Of a stretch of DNA of 31,792 nucleotides, positions 23,101-30,568 are shown piece after piece. The DNA lies in the IMG/VR virus record IMGVR_UViG_3300021197_000113, positions 1-31,792 of that record, one strand, 5' to 3'. Origin of the DNA: a virus. Under the pieces are notes generated by a model. That model was not told where the DNA came from. It saw only the letters and a list, made by a program, of their open reading frames with translations, and did not search any database. Position 1 is the first letter of the stretch. The number at the start of each line of letters is the position of its first letter. The position numbers were made by a program, and so were the translations under genes.

Positions 23101-26100
23101 GTAGACACGCGCTTTTGGATGTCCGTCATATCGTCCATTACTTTTCTAACACCGTCTTGGGTAGACACCATGTTCATCGCGGGTGCGTCTATGGTATTAA
23201 TGTTAGGTGACAGCATGGTGAGTATAGCCGCATCAGCGGAGTCCAACGCAGAACCTACAGGCTTAGTGTCCATGCCGATAAGTCTTCGTACAAAGTTAGT
23301 AACTGCACGGTAGAATCGCTCTAAGGCACTGATGTCTTGGCCTTTCGGGTTGATAGACGCTAGCTTGTGCTGGAAGTCGGGATTACTGAACGCCTCAGCG
23401 ACAAACTCGTTAAGGTTCTTTGCGCCGTAAGCTGTGTCTAAGTACGGCTTAACGTCTTCGTACAACTTGTTTAACTGCTTAGTTGCTGGGTGTGACTTGT
23501 TCTTCAGCACGTTAATAGTAGCCGCGTGCGTAGTCTCATGCAGTAAAGCATGTATGGTCAGGGGCATATTCGAGTTAAGTATTACGGTGTTGATCTTAGG
23601 ATCAAACAAACCTGCAACGTCACTTCTGTCCCCAATGTCGTAGCCTTTGTCTTTTATAGCGGCCTCATTAGCCAACTCTATCTTGGTATCCCCTGTGTTT
23701 TCAGCCAATGCTCTAGCTATCTGCTTCACGCGTTTACTCTTAGCACTCTTAGCAAGGGACTGCAATGCGCCTTTTAAATCACCTTTCTTCAACAACGCGC
23801 TAACGTCTTTAGGCAAACGCTCCATAGCCTCGACAGTTACCTTGGGGTCTAGTTCCAAGTTAAGTATGTCAATCTTACCGCCGCCCGCTAGGAAGTTTAC
23901 CGTGTCAGTCGCTATCCTTGCCGATACTTGTGCGGGGGACATATCTTCAGCAAGAGGTGGTGTGGTAGCGGTCTTGGCCTTACCTTGCACATTCTCTACG
24001 GCTTCGGCAATGGTCGCCAGTTCTTGTTCTTTCTTACTTAACTTTCGTTGTGCCCTAGGAGTCTCTTCGACTACTTTCTCGGCTTTCTTTTTGGGCTTTT
24101 TACGGTCTGGGATTACCTGTACCTTACCCTTACTAGCTTTTTCTATCTTCTTATTTCTTGCTTGTTCTTGACGCGTCTTTCTATCTTCTACTAGTTGGGC
24201 TTCTGCCGCTTTAGTACCGCGCTCATCAATGGTTTTCTGGGCCGCAGTTGCTCTTTCTTTAGCGACTTGCAGTTGCCTATCCAGTTGGGCGTTAGTCTCT
24301 GCACTGAGGTTGTCTTTAGCCCACGATAGTACCGCTTGAGCATTGGCTCCGCCTGTACCCTGTAAGTTTTCTGCGAGCGGGTCTACACCTGTAGGTAGCG
24401 TACCGCTAGGCTTAGTCTCTTTTGCCTCGTCATAGACTCTATACTTTTTGCTCTGTGGATCACCCGCTTCGCTAACAGCATTGATAAGTGCATCAGCAGG
24501 AGTGTCGAACTGGTTTAAGTATTTTTGCACTACTTTAGCTTGCGCCTGCGTTTCTTTTGCCCCCTCGGTAAGGTCTTTACGAACCTGTCTTGGGAAAGTT
24601 GTACCCTTTAACGTCTCTAGCTTTGATGTATCTTGATCCAGTGCAGAATGGCGACCTATAAACTGGTCACTTTTGTTAAACTTAAACTTGTTTGTGTCTG
24701 GATTAATGGTACGCACAGGAGGAGCAGTCTTTGCCGCAGGAGCCTCGGCAGTGCTAGAGGGAGTGAACCCGACCTCTTCCGGCTTCTTCTGCATATCTGT
24801 TTTGGCGGTGGGTAACTTTTTACCAGTTAACTTCTTAACTGTCTGCGCTACCGTAGGAGACACGGAAACCTGCGCTTCGCCCTTTACGGGTATATTAGCC
24901 TGCGCAAGTAATGCCTTAGCCTGCGCGTCGGGTTGTTTGCCACTAACTTGTTGTTCGGCTTCTTTTACAGGTATACCTTTTAACTCTGCCACTGCTTTTG
25001 CTGTAGCTTTTTGTCGGGCTAATGCACCACGCTTAGTTCCTTTTCCTGCTCTAGCAGGGCTAGTGCCTTCGACAGGGCTGTCCAATCCTGCAACGTCAGT
25101 TGGTGCAGTATCTCTGGCACCTTCAGGGGTCTCTCTCCCTGCCACGACTGCTGGACTATCTTGAACGCTGTCTCTACCTCTTTCTGTGTCAACTGCTGTA
25201 GTAAGTCCACTTTCGTCTCCAGTTTCGATAGCACGGCGGGTCACGCCTTGTCTCTTGGCGGCGGTCTTACTCTGCATACCACCTAAAGGTTGCTGCTGTT
25301 GAGTTTGTTTAGGCTTACGCTCCTTAACTTGTGCTTCTAACTGCGCTAGTGCCGCTCTGTTCTCGGTTGCTACGGCGGCATCTCTAGCCTCTGCTTCTGC
25401 AACATCGAGGGTACCTTCAAATAGTACGGCGTATTCTTGCTCTATAGCACGTTTTTCTTCTGCGTCTCTAGCCGCCTGAGCTTCGTCTTCTGCGAGCATG
25501 GCTTCAATCTCAGCCGTCTCTTCCATGTCCCGTATCTGTTCGTCTTCTGCGCGGGCTACCATGTCAGGTTGTTCAGATATAGCTTCTTGGTCTGCCGCTT
25601 CTGCCGCTTTCCTACGCTCTCGCGCTATCTTTTTACGTCCATACCCAGCTAAGATTTGTTCTGCTAGTTCCGCATCTTCCGCAGAACTATTTTCGTCTGC
25701 TACTATAGCTTCTAGTTCCGCAAGTTCTGCATCTTCTAGTTCAGCCGCAAATAAATCTTCTTGGGTGTCTCCGCGCTTATCTCTGGCTTCTTGTTGGCGA
25801 CGTTCAAACTCAGACTGCGCACGCCTATCGCGTACATCTGCACTGGGCATGTCCCCCAATGCTACTTGATCTTCTGCTTCTTGCTCTCTTCTAGCTTCGT
25901 CTCGCGCTCTACTAGCTTCTTCTTGTTGCGCACGGGTGCCAGCTTCTCCGGTAGGACTTACTACTATGTCATCTGATGGCGCGGGGAGTAGCCCTGCGAT
26001 TTCTACCGCTTCTTCGTCAGTTATGTCAGGAGCTTCGCCGCCATCGGCAGTGCGAGAACGCCCCTTAACAAGTACGTCTGTAAGCGCCTGTAATATGGCA

Positions 26101-26858
26101 CCTGCACCGCCTCCTATGGTAGCTTCATCGAGCACACCAGCATTGAGTAGTTCTGCTTCGGGGTCATACCCACGAGCGTTAAGGTTCTGTAATATTGCGG
26201 CAGCGGCTTCCTGTGCGCCTTCAGTTACGCCGGTAGCTGCGGCACTACGCACACGACTGCCCATGCCTGATATGGCTTGTGGGCCAAGTTTGTCTAATAC
26301 TTTTTGTACGCCGGGAATCTGAAGTCCCTTGGCGATTCTACCTAGGGGAGCAATCTCAGTCAGGCCGATAGCGGTACCACGGAGGGCGGCGGCACTTCTT
26401 TCTTCTTCGGTAGCACCGAACTCTCGTGCGCGTTCACTTGCCTCACCTGCACCTGCACCGCCAGCAATAACGCCTGCAACAGGTAGCGCAGCGGGGCCAA
26501 GAAGTGCGGTGGGTAGCAGTGCGCCTATAGAACCAATGCCAGAGGCTAGCTTATAGGATAGGGCTTCTTTGTCTCCACCTTCGGGACGGAAAGACTCGGC
26601 CACACGCTTGATCTTGTCACGTGCTTTGTCTTCTGCTTCCTCCTCGAATAAAGCAGCGCCACCAAGAGCGGCAGACTCGTACATACCAACGGCACCAGCA
26701 CCAAGTCCTGATAACACGTTCTCAACAAACCCTGCGTCCCCCCTATCTTTTTTTGCTACTTCTTGGCGTAGCATTAACGTGAGTTCTTGTACAACCTCGT
26801 AATCGCCATCTTTGTATGCTAGGTCAATAGCCCTAGAGATTTGTTCGATAGAAGCCAT
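20133..26858 (-). CDS. Giant polyvalent-type virion protein with zincin motif, 2241 aa
   Basis: This very long protein resembles the large polyvalent proteins of phages, thought to be packaged in the virion and injected. Residues 1-35 are helical, and 95-150 are Gly/Ala-rich hydrophobic (possible membrane insertion). About 270-480 is a Glu/Ala/Arg-rich coiled coil, and 480-1000 is a charged, low-complexity linker. A zincin-type metallopeptidase site follows: HETTH (1107-1111) with downstream NEFVAEAF (Glu1151, Glu1155). Segment LERFYRAVTNFVRRLIGMD follows at about 1175. Near 1915-1930 ALMYKSYGLQMYY, and the C-terminal region beyond, resemble large-polyvalent-protein-associated domains (LPD38 type). 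AAGGA precedes ATG 26858. It would be expressed late with the upstream structural genes. Confidence 0.85.
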   Translation of the reverse strand: MASIEQISRAIDLAYKDGDYEVVQELTLMLRQEVAKKDRGDAGFVENVLSGLGAGAVGMYESAALGGAALFEEEAEDKARDKIKRVAESFRPEGGDKEALSYKLASGIGSIGALLPTALLGPAALPVAGVIAGGAGAGEASERAREFGATEEERSAAALRGTAIGLTEIAPLGRIAKGLQIPGVQKVLDKLGPQAISGMGSRVRSAAATGVTEGAQEAAAAILQNLNARGYDPEAELLNAGVLDEATIGGGAGAILQALTDVLVKGRSRTADGGEAPDITDEEAVEIAGLLPAPSDDIVVSPTGEAGTRAQQEEASRARDEARREQEAEDQVALGDMPSADVRDRRAQSEFERRQQEARDKRGDTQEDLFAAELEDAELAELEAIVADENSSAEDAELAEQILAGYGRKKIARERRKAAEAADQEAISEQPDMVARAEDEQIRDMEETAEIEAMLAEDEAQAARDAEEKRAIEQEYAVLFEGTLDVAEAEARDAAVATENRAALAQLEAQVKERKPKQTQQQQPLGGMQSKTAAKRQGVTRRAIETGDESGLTTAVDTERGRDSVQDSPAVVAGRETPEGARDTAPTDVAGLDSPVEGTSPARAGKGTKRGALARQKATAKAVAELKGIPVKEAEQQVSGKQPDAQAKALLAQANIPVKGEAQVSVSPTVAQTVKKLTGKKLPTAKTDMQKKPEEVGFTPSSTAEAPAAKTAPPVRTINPDTNKFKFNKSDQFIGRHSALDQDTSKLETLKGTTFPRQVRKDLTEGAKETQAQAKVVQKYLNQFDTPADALINAVSEAGDPQSKKYRVYDEAKETKPSGTLPTGVDPLAENLQGTGGANAQAVLSWAKDNLSAETNAQLDRQLQVAKERATAAQKTIDERGTKAAEAQLVEDRKTRQEQARNKKIEKASKGKVQVIPDRKKPKKKAEKVVEETPRAQRKLSKKEQELATIAEAVENVQGKAKTATTPPLAEDMSPAQVSARIATDTVNFLAGGGKIDILNLELDPKVTVEAMERLPKDVSALLKKGDLKGALQSLAKSAKSKRVKQIARALAENTGDTKIELANEAAIKDKGYDIGDRSDVAGLFDPKINTVILNSNMPLTIHALLHETTHAATINVLKNKSHPATKQLNKLYEDVKPYLDTAYGAKNLNEFVAEAFSNPDFQHKLASINPKGQDISALERFYRAVTNFVRRLIGMDTKPVGSALDSADAAILTMLSPNINTIDAPAMNMVSTQDGVRKVMDDMTDIQKRVSTGSKRSFIEGATDFLNSGVKGTAKEVLLKLTGSQALGDVARNNGFGQLGIKLHAKFEEQRGAIARADGKIEKVLEAYNKWAKKNVEQKQLLDNIIYSQEHGATIYQVDPTLTEAEAKKKYSGQTALDDRNLFEVWKANQEQWKKLNKGGRDQFTALRAEYKRMHEDLISVINREIDAIGDNTPSSTKAKIKKEMNERLLDSKTMDVYFPLIRQGNYKLSYSTRIADDNGNIREEPVFLMFETKGERDSALRTVQDDADTVEGTVESYNADTRKSSWKSAPAGSFVADVLDVISASGQDKDAEMQEQVMRLFIESLPETSFAKSLQKRKNTLGYIQDAGLGMQVKGYDLGAQIEKMRYGGDIRAIERAIDEVYDKGAPKGVNGDTFGRVRDEMLERADFARRGAKNKGTEPYFQRANQTAFIYTIGFNASSALVNLSQIPLVVGPYLTSKFGAMESTAALGRASKFVGASKISIDEYYDIKEVSTTDANGVVTRDDVYTLKPSQEKKIRDTSATKAEADAKIKHFNRMIPLVKMAKNRGQIHHSTIADQLGVNDVGRKKNKNPALRFLDSTSALSAVMFNAAERFNRQTTVAASYDLNLDKLDAMHKAEGDKKFYSAVQAKFVDVPSSSEARMELAAEEALYFAQETNGGSVLETAAGYSQQGIGRVALMYKSYGLQMYYTMLKSAKLASDNMFANDAEGKELRNMAFKQMLGTHMSALFFAGVQGLPLYGAVTMIADMFLDDEEDDARTITRKYLGEGWYKGAVTALTGTDVASRVSLSNLVLQENRFNKDPSLEESLGFYLGGPALSTGTRLKRAYDDFNSSEYGSFERGMESLMPAGITNLYRSTVGRYAREGGIQSRRKDPIYDDMTVGDFAAQAFGFPPAEYTYRQEISARNKGVEKAITSKRSMLTKKFYIAQRMGDHETMGEVLKDIIAHNNRHPTVAVTPEQIMKSVKSHMATSAKMHNGVTVNPLMQHAIMVSNMQYNKGY

Positions 26859-26873
26859 GTAGCTTAGTCCTTT

Positions 26874-28931
26874 TTATGGGCCAGATTGTGCGGCTTGCAG
26901 TGTATTCGCAGCACGCTGACTAGCAGTCTGTCCAGAAGTACCGCCTGTCTGCGTAGTGTTAGTTTTACCTAAAGTACTTTGTATTTTTGACTGTAAGCTA
27001 GTTGTAAGTTGGTTAGTATACCCACCTTGCTGTTTAAGTTGAACCAAGAAATCTTCATATATCTTTACGAGTTCATCAATTTTAGCCTTATCTTTTAGCC
27101 CTAAGAACCTAGCCTCTATACTTTTTAGCTGTGCTTGTGCGGCTTTTATCTCAGCTTCATCTTTGATAGGATCAGATGTCTGTATTATATTGTTTAGCCT
27201 CGCTATTTCTGGTCGTATCGCTGCAAAATGTGTCTCTCTAAGGTCGTTACTTTCACCAATTAAACCCTTAATGGAACTTGCAATATCTTGTAAGCTAGCT
27301 TGATTTTGTACTAACTCTCGTAACTTAGCCTCGCCACTAACACGTATGGCATCAATCTTGTTCTTAATGCCGTTTTGATTAGTCTCGTACATTCTATCAG
27401 CTTCTTTAGAAGCCAGCTCAAGGTCGCTTTTGCTAACAGTAGCTATAGTATTCATAGCGGCAGCTACGTCGTTAGTGTACACCTCAAACGCTTTTGCGGC
27501 GTCTGCGTTTATGTCTTTTACTACCTTGTTCTTTGCTTCCGCGTTCTTGACGAACATATCACGCTGTTGCAGTACGCTATTCTGCCGACTTGCAGCTAAG
27601 TCACGATCAAAACGTCCACGCGCCGCAGCAGCAGACCCGCTAGTACCACCCACCATAAGCCCTTCTAATGCGGAGGCTCTTCTTCTCTTAGCTACTGCCT
27701 CTGGGTCTAATGCTGCCCTATCTAACTCTTCTTTTTGCTTCAGGTAGCCAGCTAAACCTTCTTGGTATTTTTCTACCCCATACCCGCCCTTTGCAGCATC
27801 GTCAGCGGCAAGCCTAGTTATCTCTTCTTTTTTCTTTTCTTCGGGGTCTACGTTCATACGGTCATCTAGTTTGCCCATAAACTTCTTACCCAGTCTGTCA
27901 GTCAACTGAGTTTGGCTTATACCAGAGGTATCAGGTGCAGCAGTGGCTAGAGCCGCCGCAAGTTGGTCATCGACACTCATACCTTGTCCGGTAGCAGCAA
28001 TACCGCCGGTAGCAGGAGCAGTAGTTCCAGTAGCAGGAGTAGTTCCAGTACCAGCAGGGACAGTAGCAGGAGTAGTTCCAGTAGCAGGAGTAGTTCCAGT
28101 AGCAGGAGTAGTTCCAGTACCAGCAGGGGCAGTAGCAGGAGTAGTTCCAGTAGCAGGAGTAGTTCCAGTAGCAGTAGCAGGAGCGCCAGCAGGAGTAGTT
28201 CCAGTAGCAGGAGTAGTTCCAGTAGCAGTAGCAGGAGCGCCTGCCGTTGGCTTCGATGAATCGGGTATTCCGAGACGACTTTTTATCGCTTTTTCCGCTT
28301 CGGCTTTTTTGGCTGCTGTGGCTTCCTTACGCTCTCTTATCACCTTAGAGATAGGCATTTCAGGTACGGTAAACTCTTTACGTTGCTTTACGTACTCTTT
28401 GTCTATGTACTGTTGTAACGCGTCTTTTTCTCGTTGGGGTAAAAACTTATATTCTTGCGCCGTCATACCCAAGGCTTCTAGTGCTTGATCAAACCTACTT
28501 AGCTTCCCACCTTCTTGGTACCCGACAATACCGCCTGAAGCCATACCTTGCATGTTAGGGCGTGGTTGGCCAGCAATACCTTGTGGGGCACCTTGAGGGC
28601 GTTGTTGGGGGGCAATACCCATAGCTTGTTGTTTTTGTTGAGTGCGCTTTTGTTTTTCCTTCAACACGCCAGCTACTTGTCCCGCCATCTCGTTTTTATT
28701 CATGCTTACAAGCTGTTGCTCGTATTGCTCTGCGATGGTGCCGGGAGTTTGCTCGGCTTTTAACGCCATGTCTCTGGAGGCAGTTTCTTTCTCAGACTTG
28801 AGTTTTTGCATAGCGAGCAAGTCCATCAACTCTTGATTTTGAGAGTATCTTTTCTTTAGGACTTCGGGGTTGCTTCTATACGCATCTGCTTTTTTATCTA
28901 CTAAGCTATCAATGCCGCCGGACTGTAACAT
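26874..28931 (-). CDS. Putative virion structural protein with GTTPAT repeats, 685 aa
   Basis: The N-terminal 130 residues are Gln/Lys/Met-rich helix. MASGGIVGYQEGGKL (about 131-145) is a motif common in marine phage structural proteins. Residues ~230-307 are a low-complexity Ala/Thr/Gly/Pro linker built of GTTPAT units. The C-terminal half (360-650) is mostly coiled coil (many Lys, Ala, Glu and Asn), ending in Gln/Thr/Gly-rich sequence. There is no catalytic motif. It lies between two other virion-type genes, with CAGGAGA before its ATG and 15 bases between its stop and the giant gene's start. The likely role is an internal virion or tail-associated protein. Confidence 0.78.
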   Translation of the reverse strand: MLQSGGIDSLVDKKADAYRSNPEVLKKRYSQNQELMDLLAMQKLKSEKETASRDMALKAEQTPGTIAEQYEQQLVSMNKNEMAGQVAGVLKEKQKRTQQKQQAMGIAPQQRPQGAPQGIAGQPRPNMQGMASGGIVGYQEGGKLSRFDQALEALGMTAQEYKFLPQREKDALQQYIDKEYVKQRKEFTVPEMPISKVIRERKEATAAKKAEAEKAIKSRLGIPDSSKPTAGAPATATGTTPATGTTPAGAPATATGTTPATGTTPATAPAGTGTTPATGTTPATGTTPATVPAGTGTTPATGTTAPATGGIAATGQGMSVDDQLAAALATAAPDTSGISQTQLTDRLGKKFMGKLDDRMNVDPEEKKKEEITRLAADDAAKGGYGVEKYQEGLAGYLKQKEELDRAALDPEAVAKRRRASALEGLMVGGTSGSAAAARGRFDRDLAASRQNSVLQQRDMFVKNAEAKNKVVKDINADAAKAFEVYTNDVAAAMNTIATVSKSDLELASKEADRMYETNQNGIKNKIDAIRVSGEAKLRELVQNQASLQDIASSIKGLIGESNDLRETHFAAIRPEIARLNNIIQTSDPIKDEAEIKAAQAQLKSIEARFLGLKDKAKIDELVKIYEDFLVQLKQQGGYTNQLTTSLQSKIQSTLGKTNTTQTGGTSGQTASQRAANTLQAAQSGP
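28009..28241 (-). repeat. 18-bp coding repeat, GTTPAT units
   Basis: An 18-bp unit (AGTAGCAGGAGTAGTTCC on the plus strand) recurs with in-frame variants, encoding six-residue GTTPAT units mixed with PAGAPAT and PAGTGTT spacers in the 685-aa protein. The number of units is prone to slippage, so length may vary between relatives. Confidence 0.85.
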
Positions 28932-28966
28932 GTGTATCTCCTGAAACTTTGTGTTTTGCTATTTGA

Positions 28967-30568
28967 TTATGTAGTAGTACCGCCACCAGCATTAGCAGTC
29001 GCGCTTGCCGCTCCTCCAGAACTACCCTTAGTAGTCAGTTCGTCGTATAAATCTTGCAGTACCTTACTTGTACTAGTAATTTGCGCGGCAGTGCTAGGCG
29101 CAGTGTAAGATTGTGACTGTGCTTCGAGGGGTAAGCCTTGCAACAACGACTGCATGTACTGTACTTGCTTGTACGGGAACTCTCGCTCTTCTGCAAACTG
29201 AGAGTAGTCTGCGGCCATACCTTCAGACTCGATACCTCTCTGGATAGCGCCAAGCCCCTCCTGCTGTGCCATAACATCAAACCCATACTTATTACGGGCG
29301 GCTTGCTCTTTGTTATACTGATCTCGCGCTACATCGTACGCGGTTTCATACCCTTTACCTGTTATGCCCGCAAGGTTTGTTTGTAGGTTGCGTAGCCCTT
29401 CTGATTCCATAATAGCCTGACGAGAACCACCGAAACCACCTGCGCGAGTAAGTCGGCCTGCGGCAGCTACACGGTCTATCTCTGCTTGCCTACGGGCTTC
29501 GTCCAACTGAGGGTTAAGCGAGGCCATAAGGTATGGATTCATATACTGTTGCGCTTGGTCTGCGCCGAAACTAGCTATGCCCATATTAGTAGGGTCAGCA
29601 TCTAGCTGGCCTGCGGTAGTAAACGCCTGCTCTTGTAAGCCTGATGCTCCGGCACTAAGTGGCCCTGTATAGGCTTCATATCCAGTCTCTGCTAGCGCCG
29701 CGCCCCTACCCAGCATGTCAGTAACGTAGTCACCCGCCCAGTTAGACAGAGAAGACTCGGTACCTGCTACTTCAGGCTTAAATGGAGTAGTGTCGCCACC
29801 TTCTGCGCCCACTGCTGCTACTGCGCCAGCAACACTAAAATTAGTTTTGGGGCTATAGTTTTTATAGACAGAACCGCCGTTGTTATATGCCTGTGCAATT
29901 CCGCCTTGAGCCATCTTAGGCATAAACTTGTTAGGGTCTATTTGTTTACCTTGCTCAGGATTACCAGTACGCGCCTTACGTACGCCGTCCATCATACCGT
30001 GTAACTGCTCTGCACCTGCATCAGAATTACCGTTACCTAAGTGACTTACTACATCAGCGGGAATAACGAACTCGCCGTCACTAAGACGGGCTTCTTGCGT
30101 ACCATCAATAGTTGCGGGAACTTCGTCAGCCATACCGTCAGTCTTACCGCCTAGATAGTAACCCTTGTGCGCGGAGGCTATACCACCTGCCGCCATCATA
30201 GGCATTTGTTCTTGCGCTATACCCTGTGCTTGAGATTGAGCTGTAGCTTGCGCCTCTGCAACTGTAGGAATATCAGTTTCGGGACGTTTTGCATATATAG
30301 TATCTGAGAAGTACCTGCGCCCTGCCGAACCGGGCCGTCTAGGGGCTTGACCTTCAACAGGAGCAGGCATAGGTACGCGTTCGCGTACAGCTTGTAGTTC
30401 AGGAATCTTACCCTGATACCCTATTTTAGGTACTTCAGGTTGAAAGTACTCACTAAGTTCATTCGATATAAACGTATCAGCGAGTCCTGCGATACCGGGA
30501 TTAACATCTAAGAAATCAGATACCCCTGTCGCTCCTACACTATTAAGTGCGTCTGAGAACCAACCCAT
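28967..30568 (-). CDS. Putative virion structural protein, 533 aa
   Basis: ATG 30568 overlaps the upstream stop (TAATG on the minus strand) and has TTGGAGAAG before it. The protein opens with MGWFSDALNSVGATG and holds features frequent in marine phage structural proteins: MMAAGGIASAHKGYYLGGK (about 124-142), RLSDGEFVIPADVVSHLGNG (161-180), a second 'MAQGGIAQAYNNGG' (219-232) and long helices rich in Gln, Ala and Arg (330-480). The end is Ala/Gly/Thr-rich. It is probably a connector, tail or internal virion protein; the exact part cannot be told from sequence. Confidence 0.8.
   Translation of the reverse strand: MGWFSDALNSVGATGVSDFLDVNPGIAGLADTFISNELSEYFQPEVPKIGYQGKIPELQAVRERVPMPAPVEGQAPRRPGSAGRRYFSDTIYAKRPETDIPTVAEAQATAQSQAQGIAQEQMPMMAAGGIASAHKGYYLGGKTDGMADEVPATIDGTQEARLSDGEFVIPADVVSHLGNGNSDAGAEQLHGMMDGVRKARTGNPEQGKQIDPNKFMPKMAQGGIAQAYNNGGSVYKNYSPKTNFSVAGAVAAVGAEGGDTTPFKPEVAGTESSLSNWAGDYVTDMLGRGAALAETGYEAYTGPLSAGASGLQEQAFTTAGQLDADPTNMGIASFGADQAQQYMNPYLMASLNPQLDEARRQAEIDRVAAAGRLTRAGGFGGSRQAIMESEGLRNLQTNLAGITGKGYETAYDVARDQYNKEQAARNKYGFDVMAQQEGLGAIQRGIESEGMAADYSQFAEEREFPYKQVQYMQSLLQGLPLEAQSQSYTAPSTAAQITSTSKVLQDLYDELTTKGSSGGAASATANAGGGTTT

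Noticed and set aside
24673-25164. 163-codon plus-strand frame opposite the giant gene
   Set aside because: It is Ala/Ser/Val-rich, as expected from reading the charged coiled-coil gene backwards, and has no ribosome site.
27943-28488. Plus-strand frame encoding GVVPVA repeats
   Set aside because: It is the antisense reading of the GTTPAT repeat of the 685-aa gene. Repeats with a period divisible by 3 open all frames.
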